From Botryosphaeria dothidea (taxonomy: Eukaryota > Ascomycota > Dothideomycetes > Botryosphaeriales > Botryosphaeriaceae): a stretch of 64,000 nt of DNA. The translations under genes and the position numbers were made by a program. The notes beneath the pieces were generated by a model. It was given only the letters and a program-made list of their open reading frames with translations. It did no database searches and was not told the DNA's origin. Below, one piece after another: positions 23,258 to 32,570 of the stretch. The stretch lies in NCBI GenBank assembly GCA_011503125.2, contig WWBZ02000009.1, positions 930,001 through 994,000 on the forward strand, in the 5' to 3' direction. The stretch's first letter is position 1; every line of letters starts with the position of its first letter.

Positions 23258-23760
23258 TCAGAACTGCAATGCCGATACATCTCTTGGACCGCTGCGGCAA
23301 TGGATGACACATGAGCCAAGACAAGTTGATCCTGTCGTACAAGAATCCCATCTTCTGCTGCCGAGTTCCATCGCATTCGGACACCACGCATGCGGCAGCC
23401 TCGCACCAACCGACGACGACGGCTCACAGTCTTCACAGTCAACACCGCCACTCCACATCTCGTCGGACACATACCCGATCTGCAACCCCAGCGGGCCGAA
23501 GTGCGGCTCACTCAACGCCAACGCCTGCTCGAACGCGCGCTTCTTCCCACGCCCGGCAAACATGGAGACGTTAGATGCTAGCGAGGCCGACTAGCAGCGC
23601 CGCCGCCTACAGCGCGTCGTCGAGCAGCCGTTGCGGGACGTTGAACAGGGTCTCCGGCGTGATGCTCATGACGGCGCCGTCTTGCCGCTCGTGGGGGAGT
23701 TTCCCAGCTCGTGGTTGGCCAGGCCCAGGTTGAATCCGACCCAGAAGGAGTCCTCAGGCA
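23258..23760 (-). pseudogene. remnant of a phenol-hydroxylase-type FAD monooxygenase, C-terminal part
   Basis: Minus-strand frames contain PEDSFWVGFNLGLANHELG, SITPETLFNVPQRLLDDAL (then a stop) and, after another stop and shift, FEQALALSEPHFGPLGLQIGYV...GARLPHAW. The last block is characteristic of the C-terminus of aromatic-ring flavoprotein hydroxylases (PLGLQIGYvY, GaRLPHaW). The N-terminal FAD domain is absent and at least two stops interrupt the remainder, so this is a dead fragment. It adds one more oxygenase to the former content of the cluster. Confidence 0.65.
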
Positions 23761-24281
23761 TGAGTTAAATATTATATGTGTTGGGAGGAACAGGGTCTGA
23801 TTGAACCAAGGGTCAACACCGAGAATTTGTTATATAGCTACTATATAAGAGGGACCGGGTCACCTACCCTCTTCCTCCTCATGCCAATCTACGATGAACT
23901 TCACTCCCTATACAAACAACCCATTTGTTCAATAATATGGCATACCGGGGTGGAGTAATATCTGAGTTTGGTTCGATGAGATGAGTGAACTTGGTGGCAG
24001 GCTCAGATCGCTCTTTTCTCCATGAAAAGGCGGACATATTGGTTATGGAAAGTACAGGCGAACGAGTATTTCTAATAGCAAACTTGATATTGGTATAGCT
24101 AAAAAGGCCGGTAAATTTTCATAGGGAAAGTTACAGACCAATAGACAGAGATACCCAGCATAAACATGCAACAAACGAGAGACTTGGTAACGAGATCAGA
24201 AAATCAAAAAAAAAAAAAAAAGAAACCCAACAAAGTGAAATGAAGCCCATCCACGCATACTTCGTCCTAGGAACCTTGCAT
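23761..24281. other. intergenic with an A16 run
   Basis: No gene recognised. A run of 16 A occurs at 24206-24221, just beyond the 3' end of the next minus-strand gene. Confidence 0.5.
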
Positions 24282-24716
24282 TCAGCAAAGCTGCTTTTCC
24301 TCAAGGAAGTCGCCAAGTTGGGGAACGCAACCGGCGCAAGAGCAAAGCTAAGAACGGTTAGAGGTCTCCGGAAAGGGTGGCTGAAGGTGGAAACTTACAG
24401 CTCCAACGTCTCCGGCGACGCAAGAAATGAGATTGACAGGGTCCTTCTTCAAAATGGCAGCAGCGATGCAGACACTTGAAGCGGCAACGGTTGCGCAGCC
24501 CAGGAGAGAACAATCGGCCGCCTTGATGGCATATTCAATGTTCTGGGCAAGAAGCTCGGCTGAGAAAGAAATGGTTGTCAACACAAAAGCAACTGAGAGT
24601 TTTTCTTGGAAGGGTGACATACTTTCCGCCCTCTTCTGAAGACCCAATTCGTTGGGTGCGGCGACAGCCGTCATGGCGAGGACAGAGGTGATGAGAGCAA
24701 AAGGCTTGAACATCAT
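24282..24716 (-). CDS. small secreted Cys-rich protein, resembles fungal calcium-binding protein family
   Basis: Three exons: 24716-24623, 24559-24399 and 24347-24282, giving 106 residues (or 105 if the second Met is used); introns are 63 and 51 nt. The N-terminus MMFKPFALITSVLAMTAVAAP is a signal peptide, followed by a possible Kex2 site (LQKR|A). The mature part is helical and Ala-rich with paired cysteines: CSLLGC, a central CIAAAI, ISCVAG, then CSCAGC and a terminal Cys. This spacing resembles the family of small secreted fungal calcium-binding proteins (CBP-like), but I judge by pattern only. Without the third exon the CSCAGC pair is lost, which supports the splice model. It is a candidate secreted effector. 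Confidence 0.75.
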
Positions 24717-25953
24717 TTTGGCTGGTTGGTTTGATTGATTTGGGGAAGAGAGATCTTCGGGAAGAGATGAGAAGAAAGGTGATGAAGATGAGTTGATTCG
24801 AACTGTTGACTCGAGAAGGCTGCTTGATGTTGAATGGAATAGGACTCTGAGCTGGTTTTATACCCCGTTGACAGAGTGGTTTTACTCTACGGAAGCGAGC
24901 ACAATTTTCCACTTTGGTGACAACTTCGACGAACGACGAGCCATGGAGTGTCTGGCAAATCCTCGTGTTGGGGATTCTATCTCTGGACTGCAAACTCGCC
25001 GGTCACACAGCCGCTCTGAGGATTCGCGAAGGCCAAGAACATGTTGATGAGCTCCGGAGCTAGTTGGTCCCTAGGATAGAGTTCCTATTTCATTCCTCGG
25101 AGAATGCCGCATGAGTAAAATGACCTTTGGAACGGAGGTATGTTCCGAATTCACTCGAGAAGAGGAACATGTTCCATGATCGGGGGATCACATCCTCCTC
25201 CTTTGGCCAACGCAAGAACAGTGATACGAAACTCTTGGCGGTCAGCGTCTGATTTCATTTTAATCCCCTTCTCGTTCATTTATTTTTCTGAAGAATCCTT
25301 CTTCTTGGTGTCTGGGTTTCGGGAATGATTTTCGTGCGGCTGGTGTTTCTTTTCAGAAATGCAACCGCAAATCTTCAGGCACTCGTTTTTGATTGGCTAG
25401 CCTTGTAGTAAGAGTAGAAAATTAGAACCGCAATTTGACCAATGACAGTCAAGAGGTTGCCTAATGATCTGAGTGGGTCGAGTTCTTGGCTCTGGGGGCT
25501 GTCCCTGTTTGGAAGCCGGTTACCCGAGCACTGCCCGAATCGGCGACGACATGACCGCATTGCGGCGCATCAAAGCTTGGGGCCCCACAGAACCTCGCCC
25601 AAAATGGCTGTTGGTCATTGATTTACTCAGCAACCCGGATCCTCGGGCGCGCAGTGCTACAACAATCTTGGCGTCTGCCTCCGCAGTGCTCGTACACCGC
25701 CTACCCTACCCCCATCCTGAATCCTCCAACAAGCAAGTGCACGAGATCCTCGAGGAGCTGCTGATTTCGTCCACAAGCCGGAATCACTTTTGGTGAGCCA
25801 AGAGGGGGCCAGACCAGAGATAAAGGTATAAAAGCACGTCTTCATTCTTCTCAAACTCAGCATCAAACAACACCATCACTCCCATCTACTCCAAACTCCT
25901 CAAACAATCCACTCTTCTCAACAAACAAATCTTTTGATTCCACCTCAGCCAAA
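24717..25953. other. intergenic between two secreted-protein genes
   Basis: A divergent 1.2-kb spacer holding both promoters. A pyrimidine/AC-rich leader with many CTC and CAA motifs precedes the right-hand start (25850-25950), as is common in highly expressed fungal genes. A 61-codon minus frame at 25375-25560 is not recognised. Confidence 0.5.
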
Positions 25954-26456
25954 ATGAAGTTCGATCTTCCCACCCTCGCTGTGCTTGCACTTGCCAGCAC
26001 CCCGACCGCGCTCGCCGATGACTGGAAGTGTAACGGCTCGTGGGGCGATGGCGGCTTGAAGCGCTACTCTTGGCAGTTCAAGGGCTACTGCGAGGATCGC
26101 TCAGGCCAGTGCTTTCTCGACAAGATCCGTCAGAGGGGTCTGACCGCACACAACTGGCAGTGCTGGAAGACCGACGATGGCTGGTGGCAAGCCGATGTTT
26201 CCGTCACCGCCGGCCTGGCCTGGCAGATCAACAACGCCATCGAGGATGTTACCGGATCCTGGAGGGGCTGCTGGCCGAACCAGTGAGCGTAAGTCACAGC
26301 CCCCTTCTCTTCAGAGATTGATTGATTCATCGCGCTGACATGCTTAGGGAAGGTGATGGGATTACGGGTGGGATTGCAAGAGTCCTGGCGACGTGTGGGA
26401 AGGAAGCAGACGGGGAGACTTGTTTACACGGGCATGTTGAGAGATACCAACTCTAG
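25954..26456 (+). CDS. small secreted Trp/Cys-rich protein, family not recognised
   Basis: The signal peptide is MKFDLPTLAVLALASTPTALA, followed by a compact domain rich in Trp and Cys (DDWKCNGSW, GYCEDRSGQC, HNWQCW, GCWPNQ). The first frame closes with TGA at 26284-26286 (110 residues). However, GTGAGC at 26283 and a CTGAC branch site followed by TTAG at 26347 define a 65-nt intron, and splicing keeps the frame open to a TAG at 26454-26456, giving 145 residues and two more cysteines. I favour the spliced form; both are possible, and intron retention would make a shorter product. No family assigned. A candidate effector or surface protein, by size, secretion and closeness to the repeat block. 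Confidence 0.75.
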
Positions 26457-26570
26457 TCAATCGTTAAGCAGGTTTCTATAAATTGGATGTCGTCTTTTCT
26501 ACCGCATATCATCCCTGCCTAACAGCATTTCGTTTTCATCTGAGTCCTCAAGCACTTCAACGGCATCCAA

Positions 26571-26744
26571 ATGTATGACATTGCAACTCTCGTCGTCTTT
26601 CCATGTTTTCTCTTCCTGCGTTTCATCCTTTATCCCGCATACCAATATGTTTTGGATCCGAAAGGTCTTCGGAAATACCCCAACCTCTCGGCGATCTCTG
26701 GAATTACAAATATTCCGTACATGATAGAGTCAAGGAGTGGATAG
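26571..26744 (+). pseudogene. cytochrome P450 N-terminal scrap
   Basis: 57 codons ending in TAG. A hydrophobic anchor (IATLVVFPCFLFLRFILYPA) is followed by DPKGLRKYPNLSAISGITN, which has the layout of the N-terminal anchor and proline-hinge region of fungal P450s (DPL-KYPGP). Nothing resembling the rest of a P450 follows. Likely a truncated remnant; assignment rests on one short motif. Confidence 0.4.
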
Positions 26745-26791
26745 CGGTCACGAATCAGCTCATGTTTCTATAGTACTGACAGCTTTTCAAG

Positions 26792-27748
26792 AGCAAAATT
26801 TGTAACAATGCATGTCCTGAAGGATCCATTTTCCTCACCCAGAACACCCATTCGGCCGCGGACAAGACGGACTGTGGCCATGGCACCTACATTTCCGTCT
26901 GCTGTAACAGCTTTACTATGACTTCTGACGTGTGTATCGACGAATACAGCTCTGACTACATATTCAGTGGTGGCTTGGACTACTCGGGCAACACGTATAA
27001 TGACTATATTGGCAGCGGAAATGGAGGGTATACGGGAGAGGACAAGAACGGATATGACGCATGTACGTAAGCGGGCCTGTTCCTGAGCTCATGGCATATT
27101 GACTTGATCTCAAATAGCGGAGCCTTGTCAGAGTCTTGATTATGACTGGCCTGCAGAACCCACGGGTCTTGGGTACATCGCCGTATACGGCGACGATTAT
27201 CTGTGGCAGGGGGCGGCAGGTACTTTGTATACGTGGGGTGCGACCATGTCAAAGCACACTGAGTACAGCTACAAACGGTCTCCGAGCAAGACTTAACCCT
27301 AAGCTGATTTCATTCTTTCCCAAGCCCTTCCCTTTTCTCACCAGAAACTCCACGGACTGACGGAACTTTAAATGAAGCGGACTTTGTTCTCGCTCGCAAT
27401 GACGGAAACTTTTCACATCCTCTAAGCGACGAGGAGATAAGCACCTACGCGGAAAAGCTCGGAATGAAAAGGTGCGAGAGCGAAGACTGCGAGCAGGAAT
27501 TGGTTGAAAAGGAGAAGCTCGCGGTAGAGAGGAAGGAGAGCAAGTCGATGGCACAGTCGGCCATGGAAGCGGTGCTGGCGGGCGGCGACTTTGATAGGCA
27601 GATGTCCGCTCTCAGCAACCGTCCGGCGCCTACGGGACGGTCCGACACTGTTCTCACAAGCAGTCTGCCATCTTCCAGTGTCCAGTCGAAGCCCCCAACG
27701 ACGGCCCCCAAAGCCACCACACCGATGCATCCGTACCAGACCATTTGA
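26792..27748 (+). CDS. unrecognised Cys-rich protein, possibly incomplete
   Basis: Three exon-like stretches: 26792-27062, 27118-27277 and 27325-27748, with plausible GT-AG introns (55 and 47 nt; the second has a CTGAT branch but a weak GTCTCC donor). The first encodes ICNNACPEGSIFL, DCGHGTYISVCC and CIDEY, a cysteine layout like chitin-binding or Cys-rich secreted domains, then a Gly/Tyr/Asn-rich stretch. The second is EPCQSLDYDW...YLWQGAAGTLYTWG. The third is a charged helix (EISTYAEKLGMKRCES) followed by a Ser/Pro/Thr-rich tail. An acceptor-like TTTCAAG precedes the first stretch and I found no start codon exon, so the gene may be 5'-truncated. If the second intron is not used the frame stops at 27296. 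Function unknown. Confidence 0.45.
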
Positions 27749-28402
27749 ATGAAGGCCTAAGCTGCCAAGTAAACGCTACTTCCGTTCTTTACGCAATACA
27801 TATCCCCAGGGTGCCTCTACCTTTGTGCAGGACGTTTGTGGAGACAAAAAAAATGCTGAAATGAAATAATGCCCAATGTCTGCGATTCGAGAACTGTTGT
27901 GGTGTGGTGATGGCGAGAATGGGTAGAAGGCTACATCTGCACTGGTTGAAGCCGAGCTGTATCACTTCTGTCGTTGACAGGATTAAGGTTTATCGAGGTC
28001 CGGTAACAAGTGTAAGATGAGTGTCTGAGAAGAACGGAAGCGGGGAACTGACGGTGCGATGGCGGGGTGCTGAAACGCGAACAACACCCACCACTACTCC
28101 TCTGTTTCATCACCGCTCTCGCTCATTGGTCACTCTTTAAATTCTCATCTGGAGAACTGGTTCGCACGAAAAAGCCAAGTCTCGGCTAGGGTGTGGCAGA
28201 CCCGTCGAAAGCTTCGTACTGCCCCACGTCAAAAAGGTGTAACGAGGTTGACGCTTCGGGTACCAAGGAAGAGACCATTGTTAAAGCGCTTCCCTGCCAG
28301 CTGTTGATGTTTAGCTTGGCGTGCTTGTCAATTTCCTCAGCTTTTCCGCAACTATAAACAGGTCTGCTTTTTTCTAATATCTTCTCGTGGGCGGAGTTCG
28401 CC
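27749..28402. other. intergenic, nothing recognised
   Basis: Spacer before the SET-domain gene. No ORF of note and no repeat. Confidence 0.5.
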
Positions 28403-29811
28403 ATGCATGCTGCTTCAGTCGCTTCCTTTGCAATCGCCGCATTGGCCTCGGCTCGGGATTCGTCCCACCCTTACCACCATACGGCTTTCAGTGATGTCTC
28501 TCTCCCATTCTCACCTTCATATCTTCAAATCAGCCAGGATGCTGTCTTTGGCAACCAAGAGACCATACCTCTCGGCTCAAACTACACTGCTACCCAGCAC
28601 TCGTGTCCTCAAAACTCGTTCCTGAAGGCTATTGTATCCCCGTGGACTTCCCCACCTCGCTGTATGTTTGTTGGAAGAAATTACAGCACGGAGCCCGTGT
28701 GTGCTTTTGTATCACGCACTTTCGCAGACAGCCGTGGCATCGCGCTGCTTACGACACCGAGCCGCGCAGCCGAGATATCATCTCTTGATGCCTTTGCGCA
28801 CCTTAAAAACCAAGCTGGAATCAATTTATACAGCAACCCACCTTTTGAAGAGCGAGAGCTGCCGGGCCGCGGGAAGGGACTCGTCGCTAACCGGACATTG
28901 AACAGCGGTGACCGTATCTTCGCTTCTACGCCAATCCTCATCATCGACGAAGTCGTGGACATGCTGAAGAAGAAAGATAGGCTAAGTCTATCGTACTACG
29001 CTTTGGAAAATCTGCCAGCAGAGACACAGAAAAGATTTTGGGCGCTGGCCGCGCACACTGGTGAAGATGCATTCGATGACCGCGTAGACACAAACGCGTT
29101 TGGGATCGAGATTGCTGACACCGAGTGCTGGGCTGTATTCCCTGAGATCGCCGTAAGTGCCCGGCACCCTCGAGAACCACAGAGATGCCGAATTCTGGCT
29201 GACAGTTTCCCCTCCAGCGTCTCAACCACGACTGCCGCCCCAATGGCGCCTACTTCTTCGACCATGCAACGCTGACGCAACACGTCCACATCGCGGCGAA
29301 CATCGTGTCACCCGGCACCGAGCTAACCATCTCGTACCTTGACACCTCGCTGCCACGCCGTCAGCGCCAGGCCAAGCTTCAACACAACTGGGGGTTCCCG
29401 TGCTCCTGCAGCACGTGCACGCTCCCAGAGCCGCTGTCGCGCGCCTCGGATGGGCGCCTCAAGCGCATCGGCGAGCTGACGGCGAAGTTGAGGGACTGGC
29501 GCCCCGGGTCCGAGGCGAGTGTTAGCATGGCGTTGGCACTGGTTGAGTTGGTGGAGTTGGAGCAACTTCGTGCGAGCATGCCGGATGCTTATGTGCGGGC
29601 GGCGCTGCAGTGTAGCGCGCAGGGAGACAAGTGGGGAGCCGTGAGATGGGCCAGCAAGGCGGTGCAGACGGGTTTGATTGAGAATGGATTCTCAGACGGG
29701 AGTCTTGTTTGGGCAAGGATGCTTGTGGAGAGGCCTGAAGATCATTGGAGTTGGCGGATGAGGGTTGATGGCGGTGGGCTTGATTACGTAGAAGATGAGG
29801 ATGAAGAGTAG
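28403..29811 (+). CDS. SET-domain protein (SMYD/SET5-like)
   Basis: Two exons, 28403-29152 and 29218-29811, joined by a 65-nt intron, giving 447 residues. The SET domain runs from about residue 150: GRGKGLVANRTLNSGDRIF (first beta-strands), then across the splice RLNHDCRPNGAYFF (NHxC core with the catalytic-pocket Asn-His), ELTISY, and the zinc-binding post-SET CSCSTC. An acidic tail (EDEDEE) ends the protein. The family methylates lysine on histones or other proteins. The first 20 residues (MHAASVASFAIAALASARDS) look like a secretory signal and the next 110 residues carry NxT/S sites, which is common in the fungal SET-domain family with a signal-like N-terminus. Localisation is therefore uncertain. 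Confidence 0.88.
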
Positions 29812-29970
29812 CCGTTTCCCCGGGAATACGGCATGCTAGATTGGCTGATCCACTAGTAAAGAAAACCACTACTTAATCGAAGTAGGATATTTCTGAACGT
29901 GTGTATCATGCGTTGTATTAAGGTAACTACGTAACAAACGCCGCTGCCCGGATATGCCGAACCGCTGAGG

Positions 29971-30267
29971 GTGATAAAGGGCGTGGGTGATCTGCTTCCA
30001 CACAACATACTATTGCCCGCCTCAGAACATCCATTGAGAGGGGGGGGGGGTGTGTCTTTCACCGAGTTTGGCCTTTCTAGAGACTATTCCGGCGATTTAG
30101 GCAGTACGCCCGGTGTGACGGGTATGACGCCGCGCTACGCAGCCCCCGAGGTTGCAGTAGGCAGCCCTCGCAACACATCTGCCGACATCTGGTCCCTTGT
30201 TTGCGTCTTCTTGGGAATGGCTGTTATTCTCAATGGCCATACCGTAGAGTGGATGCGTGAGTTCTAA
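29971..30267 (+). pseudogene. protein kinase domain remnant
   Basis: 98 codons. GDLLPHNILL corresponds to the catalytic loop (HxDLKPxNIL, here with the Lys changed), FTEFGLSRD to the DFG segment, MTPRYAAPEVA to the APE activation-segment end, and SADIWSLVCVFLGM to subdomain IX. The N-lobe and the C-terminal half are missing, and Lys and Asp positions are altered. A G11 run (30040-30050) encodes a Gly stretch between the catalytic loop and DFG. A dead fragment of a fungal Ser/Thr kinase of the type often found near HET genes. Confidence 0.75.
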
Positions 30268-30442
30268 AAAGTCAAAGAGCCCACGTGCTCGCCTCGACGA
30301 TCTGAGAATTCAGAAGCGTCGGGCAGTTACCCAGCGGCGGTCAACGGCCCAGGGGACGGAACTGGAGAAAGAAAACCTCAGGTAGTCATAGTCCGTCCGC
30401 GTACAAATTTTCAAGCTTATACAATTTCAGAATGTAGAAACA

Positions 30443-30920
30443 TTATTCGATATATGTCCTGCACTGCACGGCTCCCTTCGCCTCTCCCACCCAACCCGGC
30501 CGATACTTAATGTTCAACTCTTTCTCCGGAGTAGCCTCCAACGGTGCAGCATCATCCAGCGTTCCGACTTGGATAATAACTACGGGCGGTGGAGGTTGTC
30601 CCGGCGGGAGGGCGTAAATTGCGCTTCCACAGGACCCACAAAAGGCGATTGAGAAATCAAAACCCTCGTCAATGTGTCGGGTTGTGACCGTCTTGAGAGT
30701 CCCTTTGATGAGTTTGAACGCCGATGAAGGAGCGGTGAGGTTGAGAGAGGTCGTCGCGCTAGTGATTTTACGGCAGGATCGGCAGTGGCACGTCGTTGTC
30801 TAGGCTTATTAGATCACGATAAAGTGTCTTGGTTCACAGTCTACGTACCTTCAGCGCAGCATCGTCGGAGATGTCAATTTCATACTCGATGCCTCCACAG
30901 AGACAGGTACCGTGCAACAT
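30443..30920 (-). CDS. GFA/CENP-V family protein (glutathione-dependent formaldehyde-activating-like)
   Basis: Two exons, 30920-30849 and 30799-30443, with a 49-nt intron, giving 142 residues, the standard family length. The zinc-binding cysteines are complete: GTCLCGGIEYE, then TTTCHCRSCRK across the splice, and FCGSCGSAIY. The C-terminal half (VVIIQVGTLDD, KYRPGWV) also fits. Family members are small cytosolic zinc proteins that bind glutathione adducts; few have known substrates. It is the last apparently intact host gene before the repeat block and shows no RIP mutation. Confidence 0.92.
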
Positions 30921-31119
30921 ATTGAGAGAACTGTGGTAGAATTGACGAGGGTTAGACAGTCGACCGAGAGATACGCAAGTCGATTATAGAGTGAATGGCA
31001 AACTAAGTGCAAAAGTTATTTAAAGCAATCCAGTCAGATTGTGGGGAAATATGCACACGTGGTATGCTTAATAATCCTCACTCGAGAAATCGGTATTTTC
31101 GGGATTTAACCCACTGGCG

Positions 31120-31402
31120 AGTCAAATTTCGCCAAATATCTCCTCTAACGTACTCCACAAGTGAGCGGACCACACAAGCGAGTGGACCACCCTAACAGAC
31201 CCGAACTATCGAATAACTCCGCAACGCCAAATAAAATCGATAATCTATAAAGTACATATTATTCGCCATTAGTTTCTGTATCTTTTTTACACGTACGCGA
31301 ATTATATCTAGTCTCGCCGTACTTCTTGCACCGCCGTTTCTTCTTCGTAGGCTCACCCGATTCCGCCTCTTCTCCACGTACTTCCTACGAAATCTCGCTA
31401 TC
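31120..31402 (-). mobile_element. pogo/Fot-like DNA transposon, 3' end remnant
   Basis: Minus-strand reading of about 31230-31402 gives EAESGEPTKKKRRCKKYGETRYNSRTCKKD. This is the basic stretch plus degenerate zinc knuckle (CxxCG-GHN-RTC) that ends many fungal pogo/Fot1 transposases. The frame closes with TAA, and short GTGGACCAC-type repeats follow at 31150-31190 where a terminal inverted repeat is expected. Stops and lost knuckle residues show it is dead. It is interrupted at 31403 by a solo LTR; the AT-rich piece 31854-31934 may be its continuation. Confidence 0.55.
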
Positions 31403-31848
31403 TGTTAAGAATGCAGCTCTGTTCTGTGTTGGGCACTCACCTGTTGTCAGGCCCCTCAAGCGCTACCACCCCAGGCAACTGGGTAGATACTCAACAGCAA
31501 CCAGAGGCCCCAGCTTTACCAAGGATAACTCGGTTAGGCACTAGGGCACGGGCCCAGCGCTAAGCGACTGGGTATATTTACCCTTCGCCCTCTCTTTCTA
31601 GACTCTCTTTCCTTTCTCCTTGTACATAGATTTTCAGTTGAAAGCAATACCATCATTTCGGCTTTGCTGCCTCACACCTGTCCTGGACAGGGGAGTAAGC
31701 GAGCTAGTCCGGGCGTTCCCGAATGGGCTTAGTGTAGCACGTGATCCACGCATATATCTTCCACGTGTCGGATCAGTAGGTAGAAAGAACTGAACATCTT
31801 ATTTCAGACCGCTGCGCACCCACATATCAACAACATATATCAACAACA
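31403..31848. mobile_element. solo LTR, Copia-like, 446 bp
   Basis: It begins TGTTAAGAATG and ends ATCAACAACA (TG...CA), with a 5-bp direct duplication CTATC on both sides (31398-31402 and 31849-31853). The interior has the pyrimidine-rich stretch usual in LTR promoters. No internal domain is present, so it is a recombination product. It is barely RIPped. Confidence 0.8.
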
Positions 31849-31950
31849 CTATCTATATTTATTCGAGGAACTAAATCTAGCCCTTCCGAAACTATAAGTA
31901 CTCTATATTTCTAAATCCGCTTTCTTTTATACTTTCTATATTACGTTATA

Positions 31951-32040
31951 GGCGGGGTGGTGTACTGGTAGGGTACACTTCCACGGTAACCTGGCCTTTC
32001 TGGGGTGGCACAGGTTCTAAGTTCGAATCTTAGACCGCTT
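31951..32040 (+). other. tRNA-like head with pol III A and B boxes
   Basis: Taking 31951 as tRNA position 1, T8 falls at 31958 and starts the A box TGGTGTACTGG (31958-31968; consensus TRGYNNANNNGG). The D stem GTGT/ACAC is intact. The B box AGTTCGAATCT (32020-32030) sits in a perfect T-arm: stem CTAAG/CTTAG around loop TTCGAAT. The acceptor stem does not pair well and the A-B distance is 18 bases longer than in a plain tRNA. It is therefore not a working tRNA gene. Confidence 0.75.
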
Positions 32041-32048
32041 ACCTACTC

Positions 32049-32211
32049 GTGGCATATACGTCCCACGTTAAAAGCACACGTACCCGCGTTCTCCCTAGCG
32101 GTGATAAGGGGGAAAATCCACAGGTGGTTAGGGTGGGCCACAAGTGGCATGTACGTCCCACTATAAAAGCATACGTACCCGCGTTCTCTCTGGCGGTAAC
32201 AAGGGGGAGAA
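32049..32211 (+). repeat. imperfect direct duplication in the SINE body
   Basis: Two copies of about 68 bases (32049-32115 and 32144-32211) share GTGGCAT.TACGTCCCAC, then AAAAGCA.ACGTACCCG and GCGTTCTC.CT. Period 95. Confidence 0.85.
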
Positions 32212-32570
32212 GGGCCAGCTAGGCGCTTCTAAAAATAAATTTTAAGAGCGCTTTACCAGCGCTTATAAATAGGTAAGCCGGGACTTCTTACGGCTTAGTC
32301 TTAAGATTTACAGTCACCTCTCTCTACAGTTCCTCCCTCTTAGCTACTCTTCCTACTTTAGACACCGCTACCGGTATATAGAAAAAACCATACTAAATAG
32401 AGTATCTGCGGATACTACCATTGTAGATAGGGAAGGTTTTTACCCGGGCTATCCCAAGAAAGTAGCCACGGTTTCCCCTTCCATATACCCTTACAGATAG
32501 CCACAGCTGCATGGACCCTTCGGGGAGCTAAATCAGCTTAAAATTGAATTTATCTATATTACGTTATAAG

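Larger units (their letters stand above)
31951..32552 (+). mobile_element. tRNA-derived SINE (602 bp) with LINE-like 3' end
   Basis: It is flanked by a 16-bp direct repeat, tctatattacgttata (31935-31950 and 32553-32568), whose first bases merge with the tail. The head carries RNA polymerase III A and B boxes. The body has a 95-bp-period imperfect duplication. The last 200 bases (32346-32552) resemble the 3' end of the LINE at 45210-45380: CCGCTAC, a GGTTTTT block, GGTTT(T)CCCC, AGATAGCCA, GCATGGACCC, GGGAGCTA.ATC and GAATTTATCTAT. A SINE that borrows the tail of its partner LINE is the natural reading. Confidence 0.8.

Noticed and set aside
1554..23760. classical secondary-metabolite cluster
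   Set aside because: No polyketide synthase, non-ribosomal peptide synthetase, terpene cyclase or prenyltransferase in the window; kept only as an oxidative cluster.
31951..32040. functional tRNA gene
   Set aside because: A and B boxes and T-arm are good, but the acceptor stem does not pair, the A-B distance is too long and the unit is flanked by target duplications, so it is a SINE head.
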